Source: Cellulomonas sp. URHD0024
GTDB taxonomy: Bacteria > Actinomycetota > Actinomycetes > Actinomycetales > Cellulomonadaceae
NCBI RefSeq assembly: GCF_000426185.1
Contig: NZ_KE384505.1
Location: 497,741 to 561,740, forward strand
Length of the DNA: 64,000 bases
Direction of reading: 5' to 3'
Of this stretch, positions 48,141-57,495 are shown in pieces. The position numbers and the translations under genes are program-made. Position 1 is the first letter of the stretch. Each line of letters opens with the position of its first letter. The notes under the pieces were generated by a model. It made no database searches. It saw only the letters and a list, made by a program, of their open reading frames with translations, and was not told the origin of the DNA.

Positions 48141-48632
48141 TCAGGCGCTCGGGCCTCCGGTGTGGTGGCCCGGCCGTCCGTCGTCGAGCTCGCCCAGGAC
48201 CCGGATCAGCCCGCCGAGCCCGACGGTCAGCGCCTCGCGCTCCTGCGGCGTCAACCGCGACAGCAGCAGGTCGTGCGTGGCACGCAGGTCCGCACCGACG
48301 CGCTCTGCCACCGCGGCGCCCTCGTCGGTCAGGCTCAGCCGGTAGACCCGTCGGTTGCCGTCGTCCCGTGCGCGCGTCAGCCAGCCGCGGCTCTCCAGGC
48401 CTGCCGCGAGCCGGCTGACGGTGCTCTTCTCCAGGCCGAGCCGGGTGGCGAGGTCTTGCTGCGACATGGTGCCTGCATCGGAGAGCTCGCCCAGCGCGAG
48501 CGACTCGGACACCGACACCGCGGTGCCTCCGAGGGAGTGCGGCCTGTGCGTCGGCTCGAGCAGCCCGGCGTTGCGGATGAGCTCCTGGAGGAATCGTCGA
48601 AGGTCGTCGTCGGGAAAGGTTGTGCCGTACAA
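48141..48632 (-). CDS. MarR family transcriptional regulator
   Basis: A 163-residue winged-helix repressor. The DNA-binding part is TMSQQDLATRLGLEKSTVSRLAAGLESRGWL with the wing RDDGNRRVYRLSLTDEG, flanked by helices for dimerisation. A TTG at 48632 is the only plausible upstream start, because an in-frame TAG lies 12 bases before it. It diverges from a methyltransferase gene with a 58-base gap that contains an operator-like dyad, so it probably controls itself and that gene. Confidence 0.88.
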   Translation of the reverse strand: MYGTTFPDDDLRRFLQELIRNAGLLEPTHRPHSLGGTAVSVSESLALGELSDAGTMSQQDLATRLGLEKSTVSRLAAGLESRGWLTRARDDGNRRVYRLSLTDEGAAVAERVGADLRATHDLLLSRLTPQEREALTVGLGGLIRVLGELDDGRPGHHTGGPSA

Positions 48633-48657
48633 CTGTCGCGCCTACTCTCCAGGTAAG

Positions 48658-48674
48658 AGTTGTTGCCTACAACT
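48658..48674. promoter_or_regulatory. MarR-type operator
   Basis: AGTTGT and ACAACT are separated by 5 bases. A further ACAACT half-site lies at the marR start (48629-48634). TATAGA at 48674-48679 and the AT-rich surroundings suggest the methyltransferase promoter overlaps it. GAGGAG follows. Confidence 0.65.
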
Positions 48675-48690
48675 ATAGAGGAGATGCCTG

Positions 48691-49272
48691 ATGGGAACGG
48701 TGAACCGCCACGCGCACGCCACGATGTTCGGGCTCGCGCGCCATCCCGAGCAGTACGAGCGCTCCGCCGGGCGCGTGGCAGGGAGACTGCACGCGCGAGC
48801 GGCACGGGATGTCGCCCAGCTCGGCCTGGCCGCCGGAGCGCGCGTCCTCGACGTGGGCACGGGGCCGGGCCTGCTGCCCCGCCTGATCGCCGACGCCTGT
48901 CCCGAGCTGCAGGTCGACGCGGTCGACCTCGCGCCGGAGATGATCGCCCGGGCGCAGGCTGTCGCCGGCGACCGCATCGCGTTCGCGGTTGCCGATGTCT
49001 GCGCGCTGCCGTTCCCCGACGCCACCTTCGACGTCGTCGTCTCCACGATCAGCCTGCACCACTGGGACGATCCGCCGACGGCTCTGCGGGAGGTCCGGCG
49101 GGTGCTGCGGCCCGGCGGTCGCGCCTGGATCTACGACGTGCGCTGGGTGGTGCGCCGCGCGGAGCGGGAGGCGATCGTCGTCGCCGGATCCTCGCTCGTG
49201 TCCTGCGAGAGCCCGCTGGTGGGTTCGTCCATGGTCAACCCGTTCGGCCGGCTCGTCGTCGTGCCGGCGTGA
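48691..49272 (+). CDS. Class I SAM-dependent methyltransferase
   Basis: A 193-residue methyltransferase. Motif I is VLDVGTGPGLLPRLI, motif II is VDAVDLAPEMI, and later motifs are ADVCALPFPDATFDVVVSTI and VLRPGGRAWIYDV. A short C-terminal region follows and the substrate is unknown. GAGGAG lies 7-8 bases before the ATG. It diverges from marR and its stop overlaps the -35 box of the PadR promoter. A role in modifying a toxic or signalling small molecule under MarR control is only a guess. Confidence 0.87.
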   Translation: MGTVNRHAHATMFGLARHPEQYERSAGRVAGRLHARAARDVAQLGLAAGARVLDVGTGPGLLPRLIADACPELQVDAVDLAPEMIARAQAVAGDRIAFAVADVCALPFPDATFDVVVSTISLHHWDDPPTALREVRRVLRPGGRAWIYDVRWVVRRAEREAIVVAGSSLVSCESPLVGSSMVNPFGRLVVVPA

Positions 49273-49309
49273 CAGCGAGACCTCCCATAGGTATATTCCG
49301 ATCGGAATA
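49269..49309 (+). promoter_or_regulatory. PadR-MFS promoter with perfect 16-bp palindrome
   Basis: GTGACA (49269-49274), a 17-base spacer and TATATT (49292-49297) form a good promoter. The perfect palindrome TATTCCGATCGGAATA (49294-49309) covers the -10 box and start site. It is AT-rich against the background and directly precedes the padR gene, so autorepression is likely. Confidence 0.8.
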
Positions 49310-49330
49310 ATCCGTCGGAAGGATGTAGCG

Positions 49331-49960
49331 GTGGCGATCGGTGAGCTCTCCGCGGCTGCTGTGCTGATCCTCGCGCTGCTCCACGAGGAGCCGATGCATC
49401 CGTACCAGGTGCACCACACCCTCGTGGAGCGCGGCGACACCCGCCTGGTCCGCGTCAACGCCGGCGCCGTCTACCACGGCATCGAGCGGCTGGAGAAGGA
49501 GGGCCTCGTCGAGGCCGCCGCGGTCGAGCGCTCCGGCAACCGGCCGGAGCGGACCATCTACCGGATCACCGACGCGGGCCGGTCGGCGTTCGCCGCACGT
49601 CTCACGTCGTTCCTGGGCGACGACCACCCGTCCTACCCGCTGTTCCCCGTCGGCCTCGCCGAGGCTCACGAGCTGGCGTCCGACGGGGTCGTCGCCGAGC
49701 TCACGCGACGCCACCACCGCGAGACCGCGCGGATGGACGCGCTCCGGCAGGCGCACGGCCGCCTGCGGACGCTGGGCCTGCCGCGGCGGTACCTGCTGGA
49801 CGTCGAGCACGACCTGGCGATCCTGGCAGCGGAGGTCGCCTGGCTCGACCGCACGCTGCAGGAGCTGCGGGCGGACGAGCTCGAGTGGGGCCGGCCGTTC
49901 CCGCAGGAGCTCGCCGAGGCCCGCGCCGAGCTGAAGGCGTGTCAGACCCCCACGGCATAG
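49331..49960 (+). CDS. PadR family transcriptional regulator
   Basis: A 209-residue repressor of the longer PadR type. The N-terminal winged helix reads AAVLILALLHEEPMHPYQVH, then RVNAGAVYHGIERLEKEGLV and the wing NRPERTIYRITDAG. The C-terminal half is a helical Vir_C_2-like dimer domain. GGAAGGA lies 8 bases before the GTG start. It sits 64 bases before an EmrB/QacA exporter gene in the same direction, the usual regulator-pump arrangement; a toxic substrate of the pump would be the expected inducer. Confidence 0.9.
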   Translation: MAIGELSAAAVLILALLHEEPMHPYQVHHTLVERGDTRLVRVNAGAVYHGIERLEKEGLVEAAAVERSGNRPERTIYRITDAGRSAFAARLTSFLGDDHPSYPLFPVGLAEAHELASDGVVAELTRRHHRETARMDALRQAHGRLRTLGLPRRYLLDVEHDLAILAAEVAWLDRTLQELRADELEWGRPFPQELAEARAELKACQTPTA

Positions 49961-50024
49961 TCGATACGTCGGCATCTCGAACGTCTTACCTACAGACCCG
50001 TTCCACCCGAACCAAGGAAGCCTC

Positions 50025-51671
50025 ATGACCTCTGAGTCGCCCAAGGCGCTCGTCGACCTGCACGGGCGCAGCCCGTGGAGCATCCTGCCCGCGCTCTGCC
50101 TCGGCTTCTTCATGATCATGGTCGACACCACGATCGTGAACATCGCCATCCCCTCGCTGGTCACCGCCTTCGACGCCGACCTCACCGCGGTCGGGTGGGT
50201 GAACAGCGCCTACCTGCTCACGTTCGCCACGCTGCTGCTGGTCACCGGCCGACTCGGCGACCGCTTCGGTCCGCGCCCCATCTTCATGCTGGGCCTCCTC
50301 GTATTCACGCTCGCCTCCCTGGCGTGCGGCCTGTCCGGCACCATCGGGCTGCTCATAGCGGCCCGTGCCGTCCAGGGCATCGGGGCGGCACTCATGACGC
50401 CCCAGACCATGTCGCTGATCACGCGCGTGTTCCCGCCGCAGAAGCGCGGCGCGGCCCTCGGCATCTGGGGAGCCGTCGCGGGTGTCGCGACGATCGCTGG
50501 TCCGGTCCTCGGCGGGATCCTCGTCGAGTCGGCGGGGTGGCAGTGGATCTTCTACATCAACATCCCCGTCGCGGTGGTCGCCCTCTGGTTCGCGAGCACG
50601 CGTCTGCCCACCCTCCCCACCGCCAACCGGACCTTCGACGGCCTCGGCGTGCTCCTGTCCGTCGGCGGCATGTTCCTGCTCGTCTTCGGCATCCAGGAGG
50701 GTGCGACCTACGACTGGGGCACCATCACCGGTCCGATCACCGTCTGGCGCGTCATCGGCGCGGGCGTGCTCGTGCTCGTCGGGTTCGTCCTGTGGCAGCG
50801 CCACCTCAAGGCGGACGCGCTGCTGCCGCTGTCCCTGTTCCACAGCCGCAACTTCTCGCTGTCCAACGTCGCGGGCGCGGCGGTGACCTTCGGGCTCACC
50901 GGCATCTTCTTCCCCCTGACGCTGTTCCTGCAGGAAGTCCTCGGCCTCAGCCCGCTGCACGCCGCCCTGGTGGGGCTGCCTGGGTCGCTCGTCTCCGGGT
51001 TCGTCGCGCCGTTCGCCGGTCGCCTCTCCGACCGCGTGGCCGCCAAGTGGGTCGTTGCGACGGGGTTCCTGCTCGTGTCGGTCTCCGTGTTCCTGATGGC
51101 GATCGCGATCGTGCCCGACGTGGCGATCTGGCGGATCATGCTGCCGAACGTGCTGTTCGGCGTCGGCGTCGGTTGCCTGTTCTCGCCGTTGGCGTCGTTG
51201 GCCACCTCGGGGCTCGACCAGCGGACCGCAGGGGCAGGTGCCGGTGCGTTCAACACGACCCGGCAGATCGGCGGTGTCATCGGCTCCGCGGTGATCGTGG
51301 CCCTGCTGACCTCGCGCCTGGCGGCCACCATCCCGGCCGCAGCTCGCGAGCAGGCCGCGAACCTGCCCGAGGGCTTCCGGCAGAGCTTTATCGACGGGTT
51401 CGCCAACGCTGGCGGCGCGTTCGCCAACGGGTCGGCGGGCGGTGTCCAGCTTCCCGACTCCGTCCCGGCGGACGTCGCGGCGCAGATCCACGCAGCCGCT
51501 ACCACGGCGGTGCACTCCGGGTTCGCGACCGCGGTGATGCAGACGATCATGGCCACGGTGGTCGTGCTCATGCTCGGGTTCGTCGCGAGCATCGCCATGA
51601 AGGGTGGTCGGACGCACCACGCAGCGTCCGCCGAGGCAGCACCGCCGGTCCCGGCGGCCAGCGCGGTCTGA
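50025..51671 (+). CDS. MFS drug exporter, DHA2 (EmrB/QacA) family
   Basis: A 548-residue proton-driven exporter with about 14 membrane helices. The family motif in helix 1 is MVDTTIVNIAIPSL, motif A is LGDRFGPRP, and motif C is GPVLGGILVESAGWQWIFYINIP. A large loop near the C-terminus (about 430-500) precedes the last helix. AAGGAAG lies 6 bases before the ATG. It is probably co-transcribed with the upstream padR gene. Substrates are likely hydrophobic or cationic drugs, but this is not readable from sequence. Confidence 0.92.
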   Translation: MTSESPKALVDLHGRSPWSILPALCLGFFMIMVDTTIVNIAIPSLVTAFDADLTAVGWVNSAYLLTFATLLLVTGRLGDRFGPRPIFMLGLLVFTLASLACGLSGTIGLLIAARAVQGIGAALMTPQTMSLITRVFPPQKRGAALGIWGAVAGVATIAGPVLGGILVESAGWQWIFYINIPVAVVALWFASTRLPTLPTANRTFDGLGVLLSVGGMFLLVFGIQEGATYDWGTITGPITVWRVIGAGVLVLVGFVLWQRHLKADALLPLSLFHSRNFSLSNVAGAAVTFGLTGIFFPLTLFLQEVLGLSPLHAALVGLPGSLVSGFVAPFAGRLSDRVAAKWVVATGFLLVSVSVFLMAIAIVPDVAIWRIMLPNVLFGVGVGCLFSPLASLATSGLDQRTAGAGAGAFNTTRQIGGVIGSAVIVALLTSRLAATIPAAAREQAANLPEGFRQSFIDGFANAGGAFANGSAGGVQLPDSVPADVAAQIHAAATTAVHSGFATAVMQTIMATVVVLMLGFVASIAMKGGRTHHAASAEAAPPVPAASAV

Positions 51672-51678
51672 CGTACAT

Positions 51679-51718
51679 CGACAAGCCCGGTCCTCGTACA
51701 GCAGGACCGGGGTTGTCG
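51679..51718. terminator. Bidirectional terminator between MFS gene and fumC
   Basis: CGACAAGCCCGGTCCT (51679-51694) and AGGACCGGGGTTGTCG (51703-51718) form a 16-bp stem with one mismatch and an 8-base loop between the two convergent stops. Confidence 0.85.
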
Positions 51719-51746
51719 GTTGTGCGGGACAGCGTCGGCTGCGTGC

Positions 51747-53141
51747 TCAGCGGGGCGGGCGGGTCATGCTCAGCACATCGAGCGCGGAGTCGAGCTGCTC
51801 CTCGGTGACCTCGCCGCGCTCGACGAAGCCGAGGTCGATCACCGCCTGTCGCACCGTGATGCCCTGCTTCACCGAGTGCTTGGCGATCTTCGCCGCCGCC
51901 TCGTAGCCGATCACGCGGTTCAGCGGCGTGACGATCGACGGCGACGACTCGGCCAGCGCGCGGGCCCGCTCGACGTTGGCGACCAGACCGGCGACCGTCT
52001 TGTCCGCCAGCAGCCGGGACGCGTTGGCCAGGAGACGGATGGACTCCAGGACGCCCGCCGCGATCACCGGGATCTGCACGTTGAGCTCGAAGGAGCCGCT
52101 CGCCCCGGCCCACGCGACGGTGGCGTCGTTGCCGACCACCCGCGCCGCGACCATGAGGACCGCCTCCGGGATCACCGGGTTGACCTTGCCGGGCATGATC
52201 GACGAGCCGGGCTGCAGGTCGGGGATGGCGATCTCGCCGAGTCCGGTGTTCGGGCCGGAGCCCATCCACCGCAGGTCGTTGCAGATCTTGGTGAGGCTGA
52301 TCGCGATCGTGCGCAGTGCCCCGGACAGCTCGACCAGTCCGTCGCGACCGCTCTGCGCCTCGAAGTGGTCCCGTGCCTCCGTCAGCGGCAGTCCGGTGTC
52401 CTCGCGGAGCAGCTCGATCACGCGTTGCGGGAAGCCGGCCGGCGTGTTGATGCCGGTGCCGACCGCGGTCCCGCCGAGCGGCACCTCGGCCGCGCGGGGG
52501 AGTGCCGACTCGAGCCGCTCGATGCCGTACCGGACCGCCGCCGCGTACCCGCCGAACTCCTGGCCCAGGGTGACCGGAGTGGCGTCCATGAGATGCGTCC
52601 GGCCGGACTTGACCACCTGCGCCCACTCGACGGACTTGGCCTCCAGGGCCTCCGCCAGGTGTGCGAGCGCGGGGACGAGGTCGCGGACCACACCGGCGGT
52701 CGCCGCGACGTGCACGGACGTCGGGAAGACGTCGTTCGAGGACTGCGACGCGTTCACGTGGTCGTTGGGGTGGACGTCGCGGCCGAGCCGTCGCGTCGCC
52801 AGCGTCGCGAGCACCTCGTTGGTGTTCATGTTCGAGCTGGTGCCCGAGCCGGTCTGGTAGATGTCGATCGGGAAGTCGCCGTCGTAGGCGCCGGCGGCGA
52901 CGTCGTCGGCGGCTCCCACGATCGCCTCGGCAATCTCGGGCGACAGCACGCCCAGCTCGGCGTTCGCGCGGGCGGCAGCCTTCTTGATGCGGGCGAGCGC
53001 CTCGATGTGGCCGCGCTCGAGCCGGTCGCCGGAGATCGGGAAGTTCTCGACGGCGCGCTGGGTCTGTGCGCGGTAGAGGGCGTCGACCGGGACCCGGACC
53101 TCACCCATGGTGTCGTGCTCGATGCGGAACTCAGCAGTCAT
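51747..53141 (-). CDS. fumC: Class II fumarate hydratase
   Basis: Converts fumarate to malate in the TCA cycle; iron-independent homotetramer. It is 464 residues. The signature [15 protein letters not shown] is present, with [14 protein letters not shown] and [14 protein letters not shown] for substrate binding, and the catalytic His in [18 protein letters not shown]. The ATG giving [15 protein letters not shown] has AGGA about 8 bases upstream. It converges on the MFS exporter. Confidence 0.97.
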   Translation of the reverse strand: MTAEFRIEHDTMGEVRVPVDALYRAQTQRAVENFPISGDRLERGHIEALARIKKAAARANAELGVLSPEIAEAIVGAADDVAAGAYDGDFPIDIYQTGSGTSSNMNTNEVLATLATRRLGRDVHPNDHVNASQSSNDVFPTSVHVAATAGVVRDLVPALAHLAEALEAKSVEWAQVVKSGRTHLMDATPVTLGQEFGGYAAAVRYGIERLESALPRAAEVPLGGTAVGTGINTPAGFPQRVIELLREDTGLPLTEARDHFEAQSGRDGLVELSGALRTIAISLTKICNDLRWMGSGPNTGLGEIAIPDLQPGSSIMPGKVNPVIPEAVLMVAARVVGNDATVAWAGASGSFELNVQIPVIAAGVLESIRLLANASRLLADKTVAGLVANVERARALAESSPSIVTPLNRVIGYEAAAKIAKHSVKQGITVRQAVIDLGFVERGEVTEEQLDSALDVLSMTRPPR

Positions 53142-53223
53142 ACGGCCATCCTGCCGCACCTCTGGGGTGACTCCGTGCGGTGTGACCAGGCGCGCACCGG
53201 GCACGAGCGGGCACGATCGATCC

Positions 53224-53556
53224 ATGGCCCCAGCGATGGACGACCGGTGCCCGGCCGACCGGTTCCTCGACCACGGACGGTGGGTTCGCGCACCGCGGCG
53301 GAGCGCCGACAGGACTCTCGTCCTCGAGCACCTGGCCGCGCGGGTGCTCGCGCCCGGCGAGTGGCTGACCGAGGCCGAGGTGACTGACCGGATCGCGCCG
53401 CTCACGGACGACCCGGTGCGACTTCGTCGGGACCTGGTGGAAGCAGGGCTGCTCGGCCGACGAGCGGACGGTTCGACGTACTGGCGCGAGCGCCAGACCG
53501 CGCACGACGACGAGCGGGGCGCGCTGCCGAGCCCTGACGACGTGTGGTGGCCCTGA
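53224..53556 (+). CDS. DUF2087 domain protein
   Basis: A 110-residue protein with a DUF2087 domain (about 12-95): [39 protein letters not shown] and [19 protein letters not shown]. The pattern is that of a winged-helix-like DNA-binding fold, but function is unknown. ATGs at 53224 and 53236 are both possible; neither has a strong ribosome site. The gene diverges from fumC by 82 bases and converges on the carbonic anhydrase gene. Confidence 0.82.
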   Translation: MAPAMDDRCPADRFLDHGRWVRAPRRSADRTLVLEHLAARVLAPGEWLTEAEVTDRIAPLTDDPVRLRRDLVEAGLLGRRADGSTYWRERQTAHDDERGALPSPDDVWWP

Positions 53557-53573
53557 GGGCTCCCGGGGCCGCC

Positions 53574-54197
53574 TCAGACGGAGCCGACAGCCTCCGTCAG
53601 GTGGACCGTGCCGTCGGCCAGCGTGTACTCCAGGCCGACGATCGCGACCTGCCCCTTGTCGACCGACTCGGCGAGCGAGCGCGAGTAGCCCTGGAGCATG
53701 CGCACGGTGTGCCGGACGTGCTCGTGACCGAGAACGGCCGGGTCGAGCGAGGCCACGGCGCCGGACCCGCCGAGGTTGACGATGCTCGGGATGACGCGGT
53801 CGACGATGGCGCGCACGAAGCCGGTGGGCAGCTCGCCGGTCGTGAGCGCAGCGGTCGCCGCCGCGACCGCGCCGCAGCTGTCGTGGCCCAGGACGACGAC
53901 GAGCGACGCGCCGAGCACGTCCACGCCGTACTCGATCGAGCCGATGACGGTCGTGTCGAGCACGTGCCCCGCCGTGCGGACCACGAACACGTCGCCGAGT
54001 CCCTGGTCGAAGATGATCTCGGCGGCCACCCGTGAGTCCGAGCAGCCGAAGATCACCGCGAAGGGGTGCTGTGCGCTGCTCACCTCTGCACGATGGTCCA
54101 CCCCCTGCGACGGGTGCTGCATCTCTCCGCGGACGAATCGGTCGTTGCCTTCGCGCAGTGCGGACCAGGCTTCGGCGGGCGTGGTGGGTCGAGTCAC
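53574..54197 (-). CDS. Beta-class carbonic anhydrase
   Basis: Zinc enzyme for reversible CO2 hydration, 207 residues, cytoplasmic. The zinc site is made by Cys and Asp in FGCSDSRVAAE and by His and Cys in LGHDSCGAVAAA. The GEM..HPSQGVDHRAEVSSAQ segment before the first motif is usual. The GTG at 54197 (VTRPTTPAEAWSAL) is preferred by family pattern, and GAATAT lies 8 bases upstream, so the message may be leaderless; an ATG 9 bases earlier (54206) is the alternative. It diverges from the sugar ABC operon. Confidence 0.92.
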   Translation of the reverse strand: MTRPTTPAEAWSALREGNDRFVRGEMQHPSQGVDHRAEVSSAQHPFAVIFGCSDSRVAAEIIFDQGLGDVFVVRTAGHVLDTTVIGSIEYGVDVLGASLVVVLGHDSCGAVAAATAALTTGELPTGFVRAIVDRVIPSIVNLGGSGAVASLDPAVLGHEHVRHTVRMLQGYSRSLAESVDKGQVAIVGLEYTLADGTVHLTEAVGSV

Positions 54198-54322
54198 GTG
54201 GGCCATATTCGCAGGTCCTGGTGACGAGATGCCAAACGGATCGGACATCTGGGGTGGCGCCGACGGTCGCGAAGGAGTACCCAAGGTTATGAGGCGCTGC
54301 GGCCTCGGTACGGAGGACTCTC

Positions 54323-55618
54323 GTGCGACGACGTTCACGGGCTCTCGCCCTCGTCGTGGGGTTCGCGGTTGCGGCTCCGCTCGCTGCGTGTGCGAGCGAG
54401 GGATCCGGTCCGCCGACACTCACCTGGTACATCAATCCCGACGACGGCGGCCAGGCGACGATCGCCAAGCAGTGCACGGAGTCGTCGGGAGGCGCTTACA
54501 GCCTCGAGGTCTCGGTCCTGCCACGCGACGCCAGCGCCCAGCGCGAGCAGCTGGCCCGACGGCTCGCGGCCTCGGACTCGTCGATCGACATCATGAGCCT
54601 GGACCCGCCGTTCATCCCCGAGATGGCCGAGCCCGGGTTCCTGGCGCCGGTGCCGGACGACGTGGCCGAGAAGGTCACGCAGAACGTGGTCGCCGGTGCC
54701 CTGGCGGGAGCGAAGTGGCACGACAAGCTCGTCACCGTCCCGTTCTGGGCGAACACCCAGCTCCTCTGGTACCGCAAGAGCGTGGCGACGGCGGCGGGCC
54801 TCGACCCGGCGAAGACCCCCGTGACGTGGGACCAGATCATCACGGCGGCCAAGGACCAGGGCAAGTACCTGGGCGTCCAGGGCACCAAGGCCGAGTCGCT
54901 CACGGTCTGGATCAACGCCCTGATCGCGTCGGGCGGCGGGGAGATCATCCAGAACCCGGAAGCCCCCGCCGAGGACATCAAGCTCGGGCTCGACTCGCCT
55001 GCCGGCAAGGCCGCCGCGACGATCATGGGCACGATCGGCCGCGACGGTACCGGTGGTCCCGCGCTGCCGACGGAGGACGAGGGCGGCTCGCTCAGCATCT
55101 TCCAGGGTGACAAGGGCTCGTTCATGGTCAACTGGCCGTTCGTCTGGTCGGCCACGAAGGCCGGCGTCGAGGACGGCACGTTCCCGCAGTCCTTGCTCGA
55201 CGACTTCGGCTGGGCCCTCTACCCCCGCGTGGACGCGGCGCAGGAGACGGCGCCTCCGTACGGCGGCATCAACCTCGGCGTCGGCGCCTTCAGCAAGCAC
55301 GTCGACCTCGCCTACCAGGCCGCGGAGTGCATCGTCACCCCGGAGCACCAGGCGCAGTACTTCGCGACGAACGGCAACCCGCCGTCCAACACCACGTCGT
55401 ACGACGACCCAGCGGTGAAGGAGGCGTTCCCCATGGCGGACGTCATCCGGCAGTCGCTCGAGCTCGCCGTGCCGCGGCCGCAGACGCCGTACTACAACGA
55501 GGTGTCCTCCGGGCTGCAGCAGACGTGGCACCCGCCGAGCTCGGTCAAGCCCGAGACGACGCCCAAGGAGTCGAACGATCTGATCACCGCTGTGCTTCGA
55601 GGGGAGCAGCTGCTATGA
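54323..55618 (+). CDS. Sugar ABC transporter substrate-binding lipoprotein
   Basis: A 431-residue extracytoplasmic binding lipoprotein. The signal peptide ends in the lipobox LAAC (Cys near 23). The mature protein has the family 1 solute-binding fold: LTWYINPDDGGQATIAKQC at the start, DIMSLDPPFIPEMAE, VPFWANTQLLWYRKS and the GINLGVGAFSKH region. It resembles LpqY-type trehalose-binding proteins in overall pattern. GGAGGA lies 7 bases before the GTG. It is the first gene of an operon whose members overlap (ATGA). A disaccharide substrate is inferred, not shown. Confidence 0.9.
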   Translation: MRRRSRALALVVGFAVAAPLAACASEGSGPPTLTWYINPDDGGQATIAKQCTESSGGAYSLEVSVLPRDASAQREQLARRLAASDSSIDIMSLDPPFIPEMAEPGFLAPVPDDVAEKVTQNVVAGALAGAKWHDKLVTVPFWANTQLLWYRKSVATAAGLDPAKTPVTWDQIITAAKDQGKYLGVQGTKAESLTVWINALIASGGGEIIQNPEAPAEDIKLGLDSPAGKAAATIMGTIGRDGTGGPALPTEDEGGSLSIFQGDKGSFMVNWPFVWSATKAGVEDGTFPQSLLDDFGWALYPRVDAAQETAPPYGGINLGVGAFSKHVDLAYQAAECIVTPEHQAQYFATNGNPPSNTTSYDDPAVKEAFPMADVIRQSLELAVPRPQTPYYNEVSSGLQQTWHPPSSVKPETTPKESNDLITAVLRGEQLL

Positions 55619-56610
55619 CCACAGCGTCGGCCGGAGCGGGCGCGGTCCAGGCCCAGGTGCCCGGCGGACCGGCCCCGGACCTACGGGACGCGGCCGCCAG
55701 AGCCGGGCGGAGCGACCGGGCGAAGTCCGAGGCGCGACTCGGCTGGCTGCTCGCCGGCCCCGCGTTCGTCGTCATGCTCGCGGTGACGCTGTACCCGATC
55801 ATCCAGGCCTTCATCGACTCGCTGTACCACTACCGCCTCACCGCGCCGGAGGACAAGCGCTGGGCCGGCCTGAGCAACTACATCGTGGTGCTCAGCGACC
55901 CGGTGTTCTTGCAGGCGCTGCTCGTCACGCTCTTCATCACGGTCGTCACCGTCGTGATCGAGCTGTTCTTCGGCTTCGCGCTCGCGCTCGTCATGCACCG
56001 CGCGATCAAGAGCCTGCGTGGCCTGCTCCGCACGGCGATCCTCGTGCCCTACGGGATCATCACGGTCGTCTCGGCCTTCGCGTGGTTCTACGCGTTCGAC
56101 ATCAACTCGGGGTACATCAACCACTGGTTCAACTGGGTGCCCGGCATCAGCGAGGACCTCAACTGGTTCGCCTCGCAGGGCACCAGCCTGTTCGTCATCA
56201 TCTGCTCGGAGGTCTGGAAGACGACCCCGTTCATCTCGCTCCTCCTGCTCGCCGGCCTCTCTCAGGTGCCGACGGAGCTCGAGGAAGCGGCTGAGGTCGA
56301 CGGCGCCACGTGGTGGCAGCGGCTGACCCGCGTGGTCCTGCCCAACATGAAGGCCGCGATCATGGTCGCCGTGCTGTTCCGAGCACTCGACGCGTTCCGC
56401 ATCTTCGACAACGTGTTCATCATGACCAACGGCGCCAACGGCACCGAGGTGCTGTCGCTCCTGGCCTACCGGACGTCCATCGGACGGCTCGAGATCGGCC
56501 TCGGCTCGGCCATCTCCGTCATCTTGTTCCTGTGCGTCATCCTCATCTGCTTCGTCGCCATCAAGCTCTTCAAGGTCGATCTAGCCGGCGGCTCGAGGGG
56601 GGCAAGCTGA
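55615..56610 (+). CDS. Sugar ABC transporter permease (MalF/SugA type)
   Basis: A 331-residue membrane subunit with about six helices after a 45-residue cytoplasmic tail. The EAA loop that contacts the ATPase is EEAAEVDGATWWQRLTRVVL. The first helix is LGWLLAGPAFVVMLAVTLYP. The ATG overlaps the stop of the binding-protein gene (ATGA). The next permease starts on the last base of its stop, so translation is coupled on both sides. Confidence 0.93.
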   Translation: MTTASAGAGAVQAQVPGGPAPDLRDAAARAGRSDRAKSEARLGWLLAGPAFVVMLAVTLYPIIQAFIDSLYHYRLTAPEDKRWAGLSNYIVVLSDPVFLQALLVTLFITVVTVVIELFFGFALALVMHRAIKSLRGLLRTAILVPYGIITVVSAFAWFYAFDINSGYINHWFNWVPGISEDLNWFASQGTSLFVIICSEVWKTTPFISLLLLAGLSQVPTELEEAAEVDGATWWQRLTRVVLPNMKAAIMVAVLFRALDAFRIFDNVFIMTNGANGTEVLSLLAYRTSIGRLEIGLGSAISVILFLCVILICFVAIKLFKVDLAGGSRGAS

Positions 56611-57458
56611 TGAAGCAGCTGTCGACGCGGGCCAAGTGGGCCTGGGCATTCATCACGATCGTCGTCATCGTCTACGCGCTGCTGCCGGTGCTGTCGATCT
56701 TCGCGACGTCGTTCAAGCTGCCGAGCCAGCTGAACCTGGGCACGTTCTGGCCGAAGACCTGGACCTGGACCAACTACGAGGAGATCCTCAGCCCGAACGG
56801 GTCGGCGCAGACCCTGTTCCTGTCGTCGCTGCGCAACTCCGTCGGCATCTGCCTGATCGCCACCGCCATCGCCGTCGTCCTGGCGACGCTCGCGGCCTAC
56901 GCGATCGCCCGGCTCGACTTCCCGGGCAAGCGGATCGTCCTGCTCACCGCGCTCGGGGTCTCGGTCTTTCCCGTGGTCTCGATCGTCACCCCGCTGTTCA
57001 ACCTGTGGCGCCAGATCGGGCTCTACGACACCTGGCTCGGCCTGATCATCCCGTACCTGTCACTGACGCTGCCGATCTCCATCTGGACCCTCGCGGCGTT
57101 CTTCCGGCAGATCCCGTGGGAGCTCGAGCAGGCGGCCCAGGTGGACGGCGCGACGACGTGGCAGGCGTTCCGCAAGGCGATCGTGCCGCTCGCCGCACCG
57201 GGCGTCTTCACGACCGCACTGATCGCCTTCTTCATCGCGTGGAACGACTTCGTCTACGGCATCTCGCTCACCTCGACCGACGCGGCCCGACCGGTCCCGG
57301 CAGCGTTGGCGTTCTTCACCGGCGCCTCGCAGTTCGAGGAGCCGACGGGGTCCATCTCCGCCGCGGCCATCATCGTGACCATTCCGGTGGTCATCCTCGT
57401 CCTGCTCTTCCAGCGCCAGATCGTGTCCGGCCTGACCCAGGGCGCCGTCAAGGGCTGA
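56610..57458 (+). CDS. Sugar ABC transporter permease (MalG/SugB type)
   Basis: A 282-residue permease with six helices. The first is WAFITIVVIVYALLPVLSIF, and the EAA loop is ELEQAAQVDGATTWQAFRKA. The start overlaps the upstream stop as TGATG and has a G-rich ribosome site (GAGGGGGGC) about 6 bases before. It pairs with the preceding permease to form the transport channel. Confidence 0.93.
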   Translation: MKQLSTRAKWAWAFITIVVIVYALLPVLSIFATSFKLPSQLNLGTFWPKTWTWTNYEEILSPNGSAQTLFLSSLRNSVGICLIATAIAVVLATLAAYAIARLDFPGKRIVLLTALGVSVFPVVSIVTPLFNLWRQIGLYDTWLGLIIPYLSLTLPISIWTLAAFFRQIPWELEQAAQVDGATTWQAFRKAIVPLAAPGVFTTALIAFFIAWNDFVYGISLTSTDAARPVPAALAFFTGASQFEEPTGSISAAAIIVTIPVVILVLLFQRQIVSGLTQGAVKG

Positions 57459-57495
57459 CGCCCGACGACGCCGCCCGTCCCACGAAGGAGATCCC

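Noticed and set aside
48684-48690. ATG at 48684 as the methyltransferase start
   Set aside because: It is in a different frame from the methyltransferase, whose ATG is at 48691.
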